A stretch of DNA of 64,000 bases from Prorocentrum cordatum (GCA_963575745.1 CAUYUJ010014762.1:1-64000); one strand, 5' to 3'; counted from the first letter of the stretch, positions 1-12,204 are shown. The notes: generated from the sequence alone by a model not told the origin. Program-made: numbers and translations.

Positions 1-68
1 TCCTCCTCCTCATCCTCATCATCACCAGCACCACCATCACCACCACCACAACCACCACCACCACCACC

Positions 69-154
<86 letters not shown>

Positions 155-1435
155 GCATCGTCATCTCATATCATCATCATCCATCATCCATTCCATCAAC
201 ATCATCACCTCATCATCATCATCATCTTATCACCACCATCTCATCATCATCATCATCATCATCCACACCACAACCACCACCACCAACTTCATCATCATCT
301 TCTTCTCATTCATCATCTTCATAATCATCAATTAGCATCAATTTATGCAATTCATTTATCATCATCATCATCATCATCATCAGTATATCAACAGTATCAT
401 CATCAGCATCATCATCATCATAATCATCATCATCATCATAATCATCATCATCATCGTCATCATCATCAGCATCAACATCGTCATCACGATCATCAGCATC
501 ATCAGCATCATCATGATCACCATCATCATACTCATCAGCATCACCATCAGCAGCCTCATCATCATCAGCAGCAGCAGCATCAAAATCAGAATCGTCATCA
601 TCATCATCATCATCAGCAGCATCATCACCATCAGCAGCATCATCGTCATCCTCATCATCATCATCACCATCACCATCATCACCATCGTCATCATTACCCA
701 CATTTTCATCATCAGCCTCATCATCCTCTCCATCATCATCAGCAGCAACAAAGCTATATGATGATCATCATCAGCCGCATCAACATCTGCATCAACAGTA
801 TCATCATCATCATCAGCATCATCATCATCCTCCTCCTCCTCCTCATCATCATCAGGGTCAGCGTCTTTGACGCCACCGTCATCATGACCATCACAATCAC
901 ATCATCAGCAGCATCATCAGCATCAGCATCGTTAGCATCGTCATCATCAGCTCAATCATCCTCAGCATCGTCATGAGCATCAGCATCAGCATCAGCATCA
1001 TCAGCATCATCAGCATCATCAGCATCATCAGTATCATCAGCATCAGCATCACCCTCTCCACTACCACAATTCCCCTCCTCGTTCTGCCCCCGCCACGTCG
1101 TTTGTCCCCTCTTCCGCCTTCTTCTCCTCCTCCTCCTCTTCATCCGACTCCTCCTGCTCCTCATCCCCCCATCCTCCCCCTCCTCCTCCTCCTCCTCCTC
1201 ATCATCATCAGCATCGTCAGCATCGTCATCATCATCATCATCATCATCATCAGCATCATCAGCATCATCAGCAGCAGCATCAGCAGCAGCATCAGCATCA
1301 GCATCATCATCATCATCATCATCATCATCAGCAGCATCATCATCATCATCATCATCAGCATCATCATCATCATCAGCATCATCATCATCATCATCATCAT
1401 CATCAGCATCATCATCATCATCCTTCTCCTGCGCT
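1..1435. repeat. CAT/ATC trinucleotide microsatellite block
   Basis: Almost unbroken runs of CAT/ATC with CAG/AGC and CTC interruptions. Every frame is open because the unit has no stop, which yields long poly-Ile, poly-Met and poly-Asp frames that are not genes. The stretch at 1070-1200 turns to CTC repeats. Confidence 0.95.
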
Positions 1436-2869
1436 GCGCTGCACGTTCGCTGTGGGCATCCGTTTGATGTCGTCCCTTCCCTCCCTCCCGCTCCTCCTTC
1501 TCGATGGAGGAGTCTCTGGTGACTTTGTACACGACTTGCTGCAAGGTCTCCTCGATGTCGGCCGCCTGGCCCCCCCGCCCAAGACTCCAGAGCGAGGGGC
1601 GTCGTCGAACGAGGGCGTCTGCTGCTCGGGGCGGGTTCCCGGAGATCTCTGATGGGGAGGAGCGGGATGGCAGAGGCCTGCAGGATGTCTGTCTGGGGCT
1701 CCTGGAGGTTTTTGCGGCTCCCTAGACGCCCCTGGGGGGTGGGGGGGGGGGAGGGAGGAGAGGGGGGGGGGCGTGGAAGGACAGAGGATTTGGGCCGCAT
1801 GAGGGGGGGGACGTACAGGGTATGGGGCCCCCTCCTTCCCGCATTCCTCCTCCTCCTCGCTCTGGGGTGTTTCCCCTTCCGCCCTCCCCCCCCCGCTCCC
1901 TTCCTCTCATCACCTTGCCCCACCAAACCCCGTCCCTGTATGGGGAACAGAAAGATACAGATGCCGCTAGTACCCAGTACCGTCCCATGATGCGTGGTGA
2001 CCTGGGCTTTGAGGCGGATCCAGCCGTAGCGACGGGAGAAAGGTAGCGGTATATGTTCCTCCCCATCTCCCCCGTGTAAGAGAAAGCCAGGGCAGGGACA
2101 ACATCGGACAAGGATAATTCGGGGATCTCTGCGGCTCCGTGGCCACCCGAGGCCGTCTTGGAGCGGCCCTAGGGGGTCCCAAAAAGTTGCGGAAAACAGT
2201 TTGCGCCATGGTGAGATAGTTTGACCTACTTGGGAACCCATCGTGGGTTCTCTGAGGGCATCTTGGAGCCATCTCGTGGGTTCTCTGGGCATCCCTGTGA
2301 CCGCTCGCGCCCCCCCTCCGCCCAGACCCATGGGGAGATGAGTTGGCAGCCTTTCGATGCGATGCTTCGTTTGGCCTGGGGTCCTGCGTGAAATCTGATG
2401 AAAGAGGAGCTACAGAGGTTGGGAGCTGGACAGTGGCGTCGAAACGACGCACAGTCCCACTGAGGAGGGGGGCTGATGATATCATACTGCGAGAGGGCGA
2501 GTTGGATCCACTCACCGTCGGCAAGACTTGTCGTTGTCTTGTTTTGCCTGGTGGCACACACGTGCATCTTCAACCCCACCAATTTCTTGACTGAATCGCT
2601 CCGCCTCTGGGCGCCTCTAGCAGTATTCAAACCTGGTCCGTGATACAAGCAACACGGGCTTTCCCACCTCCAAACATGAGTCTGCCTATCGTGCCCTTGA
2701 TTTCCAATATCAGCCCTGATGTCCGCTAGTTTGGTGCACTCCCTGCAGAGCAAGATCTGGAGGGCAACGCTGCCTGGGGCGGAGAGACAAGCAAGAGTGC
2801 GTCCAAGTCACCCGAACGCAAACGCTAAGAGAAAAGAAATGAGGCGGGGAGGGACCGACAACCGAGCCG
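1436..2869. other. no gene recognised
   Basis: Mixed G+C-rich sequence with homopolymer G tracts near 1740-1820. Frames are open on both strands but none has a recognisable domain or sustained coding character. The last part (about 2780-2869) would be the 3' flank or untranslated tail of the retrotransposon that ends at 2870. Confidence 0.5.
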
Positions 2870-3430
2870 CTATCGCGGCGGCTTGCCCTCCCACATCCTC
2901 TTGATACGGTGCTTCTGCACAGCTAGGGTCGGGGGGTGGTCCGAGGGGCCCTCGCAGGGCCGCTTGAGGGCCACCACTTTACCCGACTCCCCGACGCGAC
3001 AGGCGCAGCGTTCGCAGGAGGCGACGCCGTTGACCTCGGCCATCCGATGGCCAGGGCCCAGGCCGCAGGGCCCCGCCCCCCAAAATCCCACGCCCGAGGC
3101 CCGAAGGGGGCCCGATGGGCCCCCCCCGCACGACTGCCCGGGCCCCGAGGCACGACCGGCGACCCCCGCCGAGGCCGACCCCTCCCCCGAAGCAGAGCCA
3201 CCCGCCCCCTCAAGACCAGGCTTTCTCCCTCCTCCTCCTCCTCCTCCTCCTCCTCCTCCTCCTCCTCCTCCTCCTCCTCCTCCTCCTCCTCCTCCATCGG
3301 TGGGGGTCAGCGCCCAAGGGCGCCCGCCGCCAGGCCCCACAGGAGCCTCCGCCGAGCCCTCGGGTTCCAGGGCAGACTCCTCAAGCAGTCTGCCGGCCGC
3401 CTCCAGCGCCGCGCGAACCCCCCCGGGCAC
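2870..3430 (-). pseudogene. LINE copy 1: C-terminal Cys-rich domain
   Basis: The frame ends in a segment with the pattern H-x6-GVASCERCACRVG followed by a basic tail with LKRPCEGPSD. The arrangement of a His, then CxxC, then a later Cys matches the C-terminal segment of LINE copy 2 (near its residues 878-904, GVAFCSRCGG), so this is the same domain of the same element type. A poly-Gly run encoded by the (CTC)n tract at 3228-3294 splits it from the upstream part. No intact product is expected. Confidence 0.6.
3228..3294. repeat. (CTC)n microsatellite inside LINE copy 1
   Basis: About 22 CTC units, interrupting the 3' part of the retrotransposon. Confidence 0.95.
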
Positions 3431-3750
3431 GGCCAGCCCCCAGTCATTGGGGCCCCGCCCAAAAGCTCGATTCGCTTTCCAGAGGCCGAACGGGGCAGGA
3501 CGGCAACGGGCGGCAACGGAGGCAATAGAGCAGAGCCCAGTCTCCGTTCTGGTGAAGGCACTGCACTCCCGACGTCGCCACTCTCCTCTGGTCTTGCTGT
3601 GCCAGAGGCGGTGACCACCAGGTCCAGAAGTAGAGACAACAGGCGCGCACAGCTCGGGGTGGGGGCCCTCGGTCTAGCAGCCTCTGGCGACGACTCCGAC
3701 GAGCACGGACCAAGCTCAACGAGGCGCCCCCCAGCCCAGGCCAAAAAACG

Positions 3751-4423
3751 TTAGAAATCCTGCGACTTCTTCAGGGCCAGCCTATGCAGGTCAGCCGCCC
3801 CGCGGCCGACCGAGTCACGCGACGCCCCCAGTTTGGCAAAGAACTCGGCCCAGGCATCCCCAAGGACGCAACCGGGCCCGAGGCAAACAGCAGCATCGAG
3901 GTCCTTATGGGCGGGGCACCAATGCACCACAGGGCGGGCCCCTCCCCGAGACTCAAAAACAACGCGGATCTGTATCCACACTGACGCACGCTTGCCTGCT
4001 GAACTGGTGGCGACCGAACTCCATTCATGCGCCCCCTGGGCAAGGCCATGGAGATCCGTTACCACTATTTCCACAGACGGTAGCTTTTGCAACGCACGCA
4101 GCATCGCCACCCTATCTGCTTCGCCGACGGTAGCAGGCGCGCAGCGGGAGCCAGGCATCAGACATCTGGCAGAAAGCCCATCCGCAAATGCGAATTTCTG
4201 GCTGGTTTGACCACCTCCCCGAGCCGTCCGTGAACACGACGTTGCCTCGCTGGCTCGTCGGTGGGGGCGGTTCAATCGCCCCGCCAGAAGATCGGCGTGC
4301 CCCGAGGCGGCTGCGCGCGAGGGCCTGGCAACATCGGCATGCCCACTGAAAGCTCAAAGCTGTGAGGGTCAGAAATCCCTCGGCGCCCGATCGGGCCCTG
4401 GGCAAACCAAAAAAACCTCTCAA
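3751..4423 (-). pseudogene. LINE copy 1: ribonuclease H, frameshifted
   Basis: Two overlapping frames carry the halves of one RNase H fold. The first (4423-4112) has the opening strand VVFTDGSGRWSNQPEIRICG with the catalytic Asp of TDGS. The second (4275-3751) has GEADRVAMLRAL with the catalytic Glu, then IVVTDLHGL with the next Asp, then HWCPAHKDLDAA and later GDAWAEFFAKLGA. A frameshift between them prevents one continuous protein. In the living element this domain removes RNA from the RNA:DNA hybrid during reverse transcription. Confidence 0.7.
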
Positions 4424-4896
4424 AGTCTAACCTGAGCCTTTGTGATGGGCACCTCCTCTTCGCCGTCAAGAAGCGTCTCCCGCGGCGCAGGGCAACCCAA
4501 GAGAAGGCGGCCAACAGACTCGCGTGGGGCTCCGCACCTTCGACACGTTGGATCAGGCGCGCACCCAGCAGCATGCAAACGATCTTTCTGCCACCAAGAG
4601 TTGGCCCACAAGGATCGATTGATCCCAGCCGGCTTCGCGGCCTTGAGCGCGGCCCCTTCGGACCCAACCGAGGCTCGGACCCCGCGGGGCCGCAACTTGC
4701 AACCAACGGGGAAATCAGGAAAGTGGGCCTGGATCCTACGCATCTGCCACCCCTGGATGCCTGCACGCAGCAACTGCGCCATGCGATGAGGGTCGACGTG
4801 CAATAACGAGAACACCTCCCCAAGGTCAGACCGCGCAACTAACGACGACTCCATCGACCAATCGACCCTCATCAATGACAAGCAAACGACTGTCAT
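4420..4896 (-). pseudogene. LINE copy 1: connection and Cys/His zinc-finger-like segment
   Basis: Contains SLWANSWWQKDRLHAAGC followed by CRRCGAPRESVGRLLLGC. The CxxCG...C pattern is what LINE copy 2 shows at its residues 532-550 (CCARCGAPVEDDLHRLWTC), lying between reverse transcriptase and RNase H. Its order in the locus agrees. The usual His of the cluster is replaced here, another sign of decay. Confidence 0.6.
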
Positions 4897-4999
4897 GGGC
4901 CCAGACGCACGCTGTCACGTGAACGTCTCCGCTCGCTCGTCAGCAAGGGCCCTCCAAGCCCGCTCAAGCATTCGGAGCGAAACCGCATGCATTCGCACT

Positions 5000-6362
5000 A
5001 CATGGGCATCATGCTTAAAAGGGCCCCGGGCAGCCTAAACATCGGATCGCACCAAGGGCCGGGCTGACTCGCAAGGTAAACCGTAATGGACCCCCCGCGA
5101 CCCTTGGCACCCACGAGAGCCCCCGCAGCCGCTCGGAGCCTTCGGAGCTCGGTGTCAGTCGCACCCGAAACTCCACGGCAGCGACTAGGCCCCTGGGAGC
5201 AAACCCGTTCCCCAGAGACTCGAAACCTTGTCCCCTGCCGCCTTGCGTAGCCCAACGACGAGAGGCCCGACGGACCGCGCGGCTGCCAGCTACATACCCC
5301 GACTTGCCAGAGGCCGAATCCTGGAGCACGATGCCCAACTGCGTCACATCAGCCTCGACAGTGGTCAAGACATCCCAGAGCTTCCTAAACCGCCCACACC
5401 GTCCACCCGCTCCCCCACCCACTGTATCGCGAGGTCGTCCACCAACGCTCATGGCACGACATCGCACAAACTGACTCTGCGCACGGCGCGCAGCGCGAGG
5501 AGGGTGCGAAGGGAGGTGGAGCGGGGGCGCCCAACGAGGAGCCCTCGCCATGAGACGCAGGGCTCGGAATTTGAGGCGAAGGCCTCCAGTACACGTGGTT
5601 GACGGTGGTGCTCCAGCACCGTCCATGCCACCAGCCGCAGCGAAGACCCATGGCGTCAAGCTTCGTTGAGCACCTCACAAGAACTGATAGGTTCGCAGCA
5701 CTTCCAAGCGACGACCGAAGCAGTAGCAATATGCCAACCCAGCAGCGACACCATCTCCGCATACAGGTTGAGCTCGAAAGCGGCAGCCGTCGAGCTCCGT
5801 CCAGCGCCACCTGCGCCTCAGACTTCGCTCATCTCGGTACTGACGATCCATCTCTTCGATATGACGCTACGCGCGCGTGCCCAAAGCTCAACCGGATACT
5901 TGACAAGCGCAACCAACCGAGACCCTCCACCTTGCTTGGGCCGCCTGACCAATGCGGTATACATTCGGTTGTCTGGCCAGCACCCCAAAGACTCACATCT
6001 GCCAAACAGCCGCGAACTGACGACAAACCCCATATCTGAGACCTGCCACAAGACTCGCGGCACAGCCGTGGTCTCCTTGAACTTCAGGCACGCCGAACGC
6101 AGGCAATCGACCGCCATCTCTGGCAATTGGTCCCATTGGTGGAAATCCGGGGGCCTGTGGAACTGTTTGGGCCCATGCTTGGTCCAGATACGTCTCCACT
6201 TGCACATCTCTCGATCAACCAACTGGAGTGGGCTCGCCATAGCAGTCTGATCCAACACTTCCTGAAGCACATGCTCGCGGGTAGAGCGGCGAGCTCAGAT
6301 GGCCCAATTACCCAGCGACTCGCGAGCCCGAACCTTCCAAACCCTAGACTGTTCACGTTCAA
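5000..6362 (-). pseudogene. LINE copy 1: reverse transcriptase remnants
   Basis: The best piece is 6270-5818, which holds the fingers region with the motif ALVRRPKQGGGSRLVALVKY followed by LWARARS. This is the (L/V)xKPxGGxRPIAL...LWARxR signature of this LINE class. Downstream pieces (5810-5000) are in other frames and I can see no catalytic DD motif, so the palm has been lost or scrambled. It sits directly downstream of the relic spliced leader. Confidence 0.6.
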
Positions 6363-6439
6363 AATTAGCTATCTCGATCCGCCCTTTTCGGTATCAGCTC
6401 AAGCGCGCACGTCCGCCTCCAAACGGGCCGAACCCCCTG

Positions 6440-6462
6440 CTTGAGCCAAGCATGGTTACGGA
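6440..6462 (-). other. relic dinoflagellate spliced leader
   Basis: Read on the minus strand the core is GTAACCATGCTTGGCTCAAG against the dinoflagellate leader core GTAGCCATTTTGGCTCAAG. Over the 22 nt leader I count 20 matches with one inserted base. It lies just 5' of the reverse transcriptase remnants, as expected if a trans-spliced transcript was copied back into the genome. Confidence 0.65.
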
Positions 6463-6967
6463 AGGGGCTGAGCGTCTGGCATCTCCAAGTAGCCTCTAGA
6501 CTCTCGAAGCACTCCGGGGAAACCTGCAACACATCAATATGTTCCGTGAGTCTCTTTCAAAAGAAATGGACAAATTGCACGCGCGCGCGGCCGCGCGCGC
6601 GAATGCCGAAAACCTTCAAAAATCATCAGGCGCCGTAAAGATTTCAAAATCTTCCCCGAAATCTTCCTGAACGGGCCTTTTGCGCGTGCATGTCGAAATC
6701 GTTCGAACGCCCATGCGCGCGTGCTGTCGCAAGAAGCCCGTGCAAAATAAGGGAGCGAAGTTCACGCGCGCGCGTCGCCGTCGCGCGCGCACGCCGCAGT
6801 CCATGAAAAGCAGGAAGTTTCGTCCGGAGCATTGAAAATCAAGTGCCCCCATGGTTTGCAACATTGCATTCGGAAAAAAATGCACGCACGCTGTTTGGGG
6901 GATTTCTGGACAAAACATGGTTTTCAACATGTTCATCAAATTCTGCCAAGCGGGTCTCTCGCGAGGC

Positions 6968-7490
6968 ATGTCAAAATCATTCGAAAGCCCTCGCGCGCGC
7001 GCGGGGGGCATGATCCGTGCCAAACAATACCATGCGGGCCAGTCTTTCGCGTCGGCCGCGCGCGCACGTCGAACTCCTCCCAAAACCTTCATCACCGACG
7101 CAAAGACGCCGTAATCGTCGCCGGCGTGGTCAGCATCGGCGTCGCCACTGGCAGTGCCATCGTCGTTGGCATCATCGTTACCAGCGTCGCTACTAACAGC
7201 ATCGTTTCTACCGTTGTCGCCGTTGCCATGATACCGCGCCCGCCACAGTCGCCGACTCGCAGTGAAGTACCCGATGGGACGTGCCTGGCGGTCAGCGCCA
7301 ACGATGCCGCGTCGGCAGCGCAAAATTTTCTGGCCACTGCGCGCGCGAGCATACGCGGGCCAGCGCAGCCGCAAAAATGCACCAACCAACACAAAGCACT
7401 CGTCGGAATCACCGCCGCATGGATTTTCCAAACCGATTTTCGACCGGGTGGTGGGATGATTGCGCGAGCACGGGGATTCACAACTCATTG
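6968..7490. repeat. diverged duplicated segment, copy 1
   Basis: Shares order and many words with 8938-9450: a TGTC(A/G)AAATC leader, then GGTCAGCATCGGC, then GTCAGCGCCA and finally the GATTGCGCGAGCA/GGTTGCGCGAGCA end. CG-dinucleotide runs (GCGCGCGC) are frequent. No gene recognised. Confidence 0.7.
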
Positions 7491-8937
7491 AAAACACAAA
7501 TTAATTGCACCACATAACCTACACCATAGAAACTGCACAACCACAGATATTCTCTTTTCTGAAGGAATAATATGATCTCCCCCCTCCCCCCCTCAGACGT
7601 AACGGCCCCCTTTTTTTTCGCATTGGGTTTCGAAAGCGTTCTCCACGCTCGTTCATCCTACAGGGAGGTTTCTGGCACATGGGGCTTCTACTGCATGGGA
7701 TTTGAAGTGCACAACGCCGAATACTAGGAAAAACGGCACCTTGCGCCCGCGACAGAATACATGCGAGTTTACAAAACATGTCCGAACATGTATCAAAATT
7801 CGTGCATGCGCGGTCTACGCGGCACCATGGTCGCGCACTGCCGCCGATGAGCCATTGCGCGCGGGCGCCTCTGCATACACCAGATGTTCGAAAACATGCC
7901 CGTGCACTGAAACAATGGCGACCTGGATGCGCAAATCTGAAACTACTAAAAAACAAACACACGGACAAGGAAGAGCAAAACGACAAGACAAAGGAAAAAA
8001 CAGGAGAGGATACAAAAGGGAATTTGCAGAAATGGCATGGCCGCTGGCAAGAGAAACTCCGCGTCCGCGCGCGCATGCCAGAATACATCGGAATACGAGA
8101 AAGATGCGCGGACAATTGTAAGGATTGGTTTTCGCGCGAATTCCCTGAAGCAAAACCAAAAACACGGTCGTAGAATAGGAAAAAGATGAGGCCCTGGCGC
8201 GCGCGCGCGGCAATACATCGGGCTAGTACACACATGCTCGCTGACTTGGCAGCACCACCTCTCGCGCGCGCGCAAGCCGTGCTTTAAAACCCTCACTGTA
8301 GATTCAAACTCAGACCCTCCCACTCATACGCTGCTTATCGCCACCCACCTTCTGGTCCTATGCAACGGAATGTATGCGCGCACCCTCGTCCATTAAAAAC
8401 TTCACTTGTCAAAAACCTCTTGCAACAACAAAAGAAACGTGACGAAATGCACATGCGCGAACCGTCGCGCATACATGCCGATATTCTTCCAGAAAACCTT
8501 GTGTTCCGTAAGGATGCCAAAATATTGTCTCCCGTTTTTTGTTTTTGCAGCTGCAACAAAAAAAACTAATAGTGTCGCAGACGGGATGCTCAAACAAACC
8601 TGCGCAGGCGCTGTTGCGAATTCTACTGGAAACTATCCGTATTTCCAACATGTTCATCACATAGTATCAAACGTGACTGTCGCGCGCGAGTGTCGAAATC
8701 ATTCGGACGCCCTTGCGCTCGCAGGAATCGTTTTGCAACACATGGCGCGGCATGCAAACGCGCGCGCGCAGCCGCGCGCGCATGCCGACATGGTTCAAAC
8801 ACCGTGGGGGTCGCAAAGGTTGCAAAGGCGATAAAAGCACGCGGATGTGCAACATGATGTTTCGAAGAGAGTTATGCGTGCGTGTGCTTGTTAAAGAAAA
8901 TATTTGAACAAAAAAATGGAATAATCATGCTCGTGCC
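7491..8937. other. no gene recognised
   Basis: Lower G+C spacer with GCGCGC runs and several partial copies of the TGTCGAAATCATTCG word seen at 6688, 6968, 8689 and 8940. Open frames are short and show no domain. A run of TTTTTT at 7610 and A-rich tracts at 7985 and 8560 are the only other marks. Confidence 0.5.
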
Positions 8938-9450
8938 GCGTGTCGAAATCCTTCGAGCGCCCTTGCGCACTTGCGGGGGGTCACGAGTCAAATAATACCA
9001 CGCGGGCGCCTCACGGGCGACGGCAACCGTGCACATGTCACCGACGCGACAGCACCGCCATCGTCATCGGCGCGGTCAGCATCGGCACCGTGATTGGCCA
9101 TCTCCGTCGTCATCGTCACCATCGTCGACATCGATACGATCATCATCGTGTCTACACGTGTCGACTTCGCCATGGTACGACGCCCGCCAAAGTCACCGTC
9201 TCGTACTGAATGGCCTGCCGGGAAGTGCCCCGCGGTCAGCGCCACCGCGGCCGCGTCGGTCGCGCGAAGCCAGCTGGCCGCTGTGCGGGCGAGCGTGTGC
9301 GCTAGCGCAGCCGCCCAGGTACACCAGCCAACACAGAGCACTCGTCGCAATCGCCGCCGCATCGGTTTTGCAAACCAATTTGCAGGTGGGTAGGCGGGAT
9401 GGTTGCGCGAGCAGTGGGGCTCACATCTCAAAGTTTGCAAAATTGATTGC
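8938..9450. repeat. diverged duplicated segment, copy 2
   Basis: Partner of 6968-7490; both arms are in the same orientation, about 1.97 kb apart. Confidence 0.7.
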
Positions 9451-9479
9451 ACTGCACGGATTGCGCCACGCAGCTAGAA

Positions 9480-9700
9480 CGCCACATATATATCGCACCG
9501 TGGGGACTGCACTACATCTTATGCATGACGTAGCTCACACCACATATATTACTCCACGTAGATTGCACCGTATAGGCTGCACCAAAAATCGATTGCACTG
9601 CAAAGCTTGAACCACACTGCTTGCACCACATATGCTGCACCACATGGATGGCACCGCATAGCTTGCACCAAAAATATCACACCACATGGCATGCTAGAAC
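9480..9700. repeat. degenerate TGCACCACATA minisatellite
   Basis: Irregular units of about 16-20 bp built on TTGCACCACATA, also seen in a shorter run at 7505-7545 after the first duplicated segment. Confidence 0.7.
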
Positions 9701-9759
9701 ACACTGTTTGGGGTCCAAGCTGGCTACTAGATGCATACGTTGTTGACAAGGATGGCCAG

Positions 9760-9884
9760 GGGGGGCGGGCCATTGGCCTGGGTTTGACGCCGGTCGGGTG
9801 TGGGAGGAGGTGTACATCGAGCCGGAGCAATGGAAAACCCTTCCCCCAAAGGCGAAGAGGGAAGATGGCAGAAAAAAACACTAA
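9760..9884 (+). CDS. possible coding fragment or 3' exon, unknown
   Basis: The plus-strand frame reads PGFDAGRVWEEVYIEPEQW and then KTLPPKAKREDGRKKH before a TAA at 9882-9884. The residue mix and codon choice look like protein rather than repeat, but no upstream start is present and I do not recognise the family. It could be an exon or a scrap of a retroelement. The left border is a guess. Confidence 0.2.
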
Positions 9885-10040
9885 ACCACCTTCGCCCTGA
9901 AAGGCTGGTGGGATTAGGGCAGAGTGGAGTAGGATGAATAGGGTGCCCTACTCATCCTACCCTAATATACTCGAAATCTACGCCCCACTCTGAGTACGCG
10001 CCATTGTGCGCCACGCTACATCAGTCCCCTCCTCCTCCAG

Positions 10041-10165
10041 AAGGTTGACGAAGGCAACGCTCTGAAATACAACCTCATGTGCGTGATGAACGCGTTCTGC
10101 CCGGTCGATTGCCCCCCGCCAACGACTGTGCGCCGCAAGGTCCGGCTGGAGTGCGACGAGAAAGA
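10041..10165 (+). CDS. possible internal exon, unknown protein
   Basis: A pyrimidine tract ending in CTCCTCCTCCAG at 10029-10040 looks like a splice acceptor. The frame that follows reads KVDEGNALKYNLMCVMNAF and then CPVDCPPPTTVRRKVRLECD, with good dinoflagellate codon choice and two Cys pairs. It runs into a (GA)n repeat at 10171, so the donor is not defined. I do not recognise the family, and no neighbouring exon was found. Confidence 0.3.
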
Positions 10166-10170
10166 CCTAG

Positions 10171-10230
10171 AGAGAGAGAGAGAGAGAATGCGAGAGAGGG
10201 AGAGAGAGAGAGAGAGAGAGAGACAGAAAC
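10171..10230. repeat. (GA)n microsatellite
   Basis: Runs of GAGAGA with a few interruptions. Confidence 0.9.
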
Positions 10231-10429
10231 ACCTGCCACCGTGCCGCTGGGAACGGAGTAGTCGTGTCCTCAGGTCCTTTGCCGAATCCCCTGAGCCTCA
10301 CCCCTCAGTCCTGAGGAGTCGACTGCGGGCCTGGGCCCAATTTTTCGAAAAATCCCTTGAGGCTTGTCGCGTGACCCCTGGGCTCCGGCGAGTTTCCCCG
10401 CGTGACTTTTCCGGACCCTGGAGGGCCCG

Positions 10430-10860
10430 AAGACGGGCCAAGACGGCCCCACGAGGCCCCAAAGACGCTCCAAGAGGGCCCCAAGTCGCCGAAAGATCGT
10501 TCCAAGACGCCAGAGATGATGGCCCAAGAGGCCTCCAAGAGGCCTCCCAAGAGGGCCCCAAGATGCCAGTGATTATCTGATGTCTTTTGATGGCGGCCAA
10601 GAGGCGCCCGAGGGCCCCAAGACGGCCCTAGAAGGAGCCCAAAAGAGGGAGCACTAACTGAAAATTCGAGCCTTCCGCCCCAAGGCCCCCAGGACGCCCC
10701 AAGAGGCGCCCAGGAGGCTCCCAGAGGCCCCCCAGAGGCCCCCAAGAGGCCCCCAAGAGGCTCCCAAAAGGCCCAAAAGAGGCCCCAAGAGGCCCCAAAA
10801 CGGCCCCCGAGAGGCCTCCAAACTGCCTCCAAGAGGCCCCCGAGAGGGCTCCATACCACA
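10430..10860. repeat. AGGCCCCCAAG minisatellite
   Basis: Degenerate tandem units of about 9-12 bp on the theme CCCCAAGAGGC. Frames through it are open on both strands, giving false Gly/Ser-rich and Arg/Pro-rich proteins. Confidence 0.85.
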
Positions 10861-10924
10861 ACGAACACCTAACAGACTTCATACCCACAACCCAGGAACG
10901 GTGGCGGGATGGGCGGAATGCAAT

Positions 10925-11660
10925 TCGATATATAAATATATGTATATACATATATATACATGTGTGTATATGCACATATAGATGTGGATATCTATATATG
11001 TGTATAAACATACATATATTCATACACACATACATACATACATACATACATACATACATACATACATACATACATGCACGCACGCACGCACGCACGCACG
11101 CATGCATACATGCATGCATGCATACATACATACATACATACATACATGCGTGCGTGCGTGCGTGCGTGCGTGCGTACGTACGTACGTACATACGTACATA
11201 CACCCACATACATACATGCATACATGCATACATACATACGAACAGACATGTGTGCATACATACATACATACATGCGTGCATACATACATACCTACATGCA
11301 TACATACACACAGACAGGCATATATATATATACATAAATACATATACACACATGCATACACACATACATACATATATACATGCATACATACATACATACA
11401 TGCATACAAACATACACACACATACATACATGCATACAAACATACATACATACATACATACATACATGCATGCATACAAACATACCTACATACATGCATA
11501 TATACATACACACATTGCATACATGCATGCATGCATGCATGCATGCATGCATGCATACATACAGACAGACAGACAGACATACATACATACATACACACAT
11601 GCACAACTACATTAATGCATGCATGCATACATCCATACATGCATGCATGTATACATGCAT

Positions 11661-11691
<31 letters not shown>

Positions 11692-11905
11692 TATATATTA
11701 TATATATTTATATAAATATGTATGTACATATATGTATGCATGCATACATACATACATGCATGCATACGTACGTACATGTATACATACATACATACATGCA
11801 TACATGCATGCAGGCAGGCAGGCAGGCAGGCAGGCATGTATGCACACGTACACAAATACATATATACACATGTGTATATGATGTGTAAATATACATACAG
11901 AGAGA
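10925..11905. repeat. CATA/CATG tetranucleotide microsatellite block
   Basis: Nearly 1 kb of CATA, CATG, CACG and CGTA units with short AT and CAGG patches (CAGG at 11806-11836). It accounts for all the open His/Tyr/Thr and Cys/Met/Tyr frames here. Confidence 0.95.
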
Positions 11906-12204
11906 GGCAACCAACTGAATCAATCAGGAATTGCCCTGGCGACGTACCCAACCCATGCACAATGCGGGGCAGGAGTAGCTTGGGAGACTTGACGAGAAGG
12001 CGGCGACGTGACATGGACGCCTCTACTTCTGCGAGCGGCATTCGGAAGGCTCGCAGGCCCCCCCAGGGGAAACACGATGAGTAACTAAGTGAACCCCTGA
12101 GTCACTGAGGAAGACGCAAGGCCCAAAAGGAGACGGTGGGCAAGGGGGCTTGAAACGTCGGCGGGGCAGCAACAACATGACATGCCCTCCCAAGGACGGC
12201 GAGG
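11906..12204. other. no gene recognised
   Basis: About 300 bp of unique-looking sequence between two repeat arrays; no domain seen. Confidence 0.5.

Larger units (their letters stand above)
2870..6462 (-). mobile_element. non-LTR retrotransposon copy 1, 5' truncated and decayed
   Basis: On the minus strand the pieces run in the order of a dinoflagellate LINE: reverse transcriptase remnants (6270 down to about 5000), a connection with a zinc-finger-like Cys/His cluster (4896-4420), a ribonuclease H (4423-3751) and a C-terminal Cys-rich domain (3430-2870). Frames change several times, so the copy is dead. ORF1 and the endonuclease are missing. A relic spliced leader marks its 5' end at 6440-6462, which suggests that the inserted RNA had been trans-spliced just upstream of the reverse transcriptase. 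A (CTC)n tract interrupts the C-terminal part. Confidence 0.8.

Noticed and set aside
306-976. Long acidic and poly-Ile/Met open frames
   Set aside because: Pure consequences of a CAT/ATC microsatellite, which has no stops in any frame.
952-2331. 459-residue minus-strand frame with an acidic run
   Set aside because: The Asp-rich half is the CAT microsatellite and the rest has no domain, no codon signal and no clear start.
10628-11910. Cys/Met/Tyr-rich and His/Tyr-rich frames on both strands
   Set aside because: Encoded by CATA/CATG tetranucleotide repeat.
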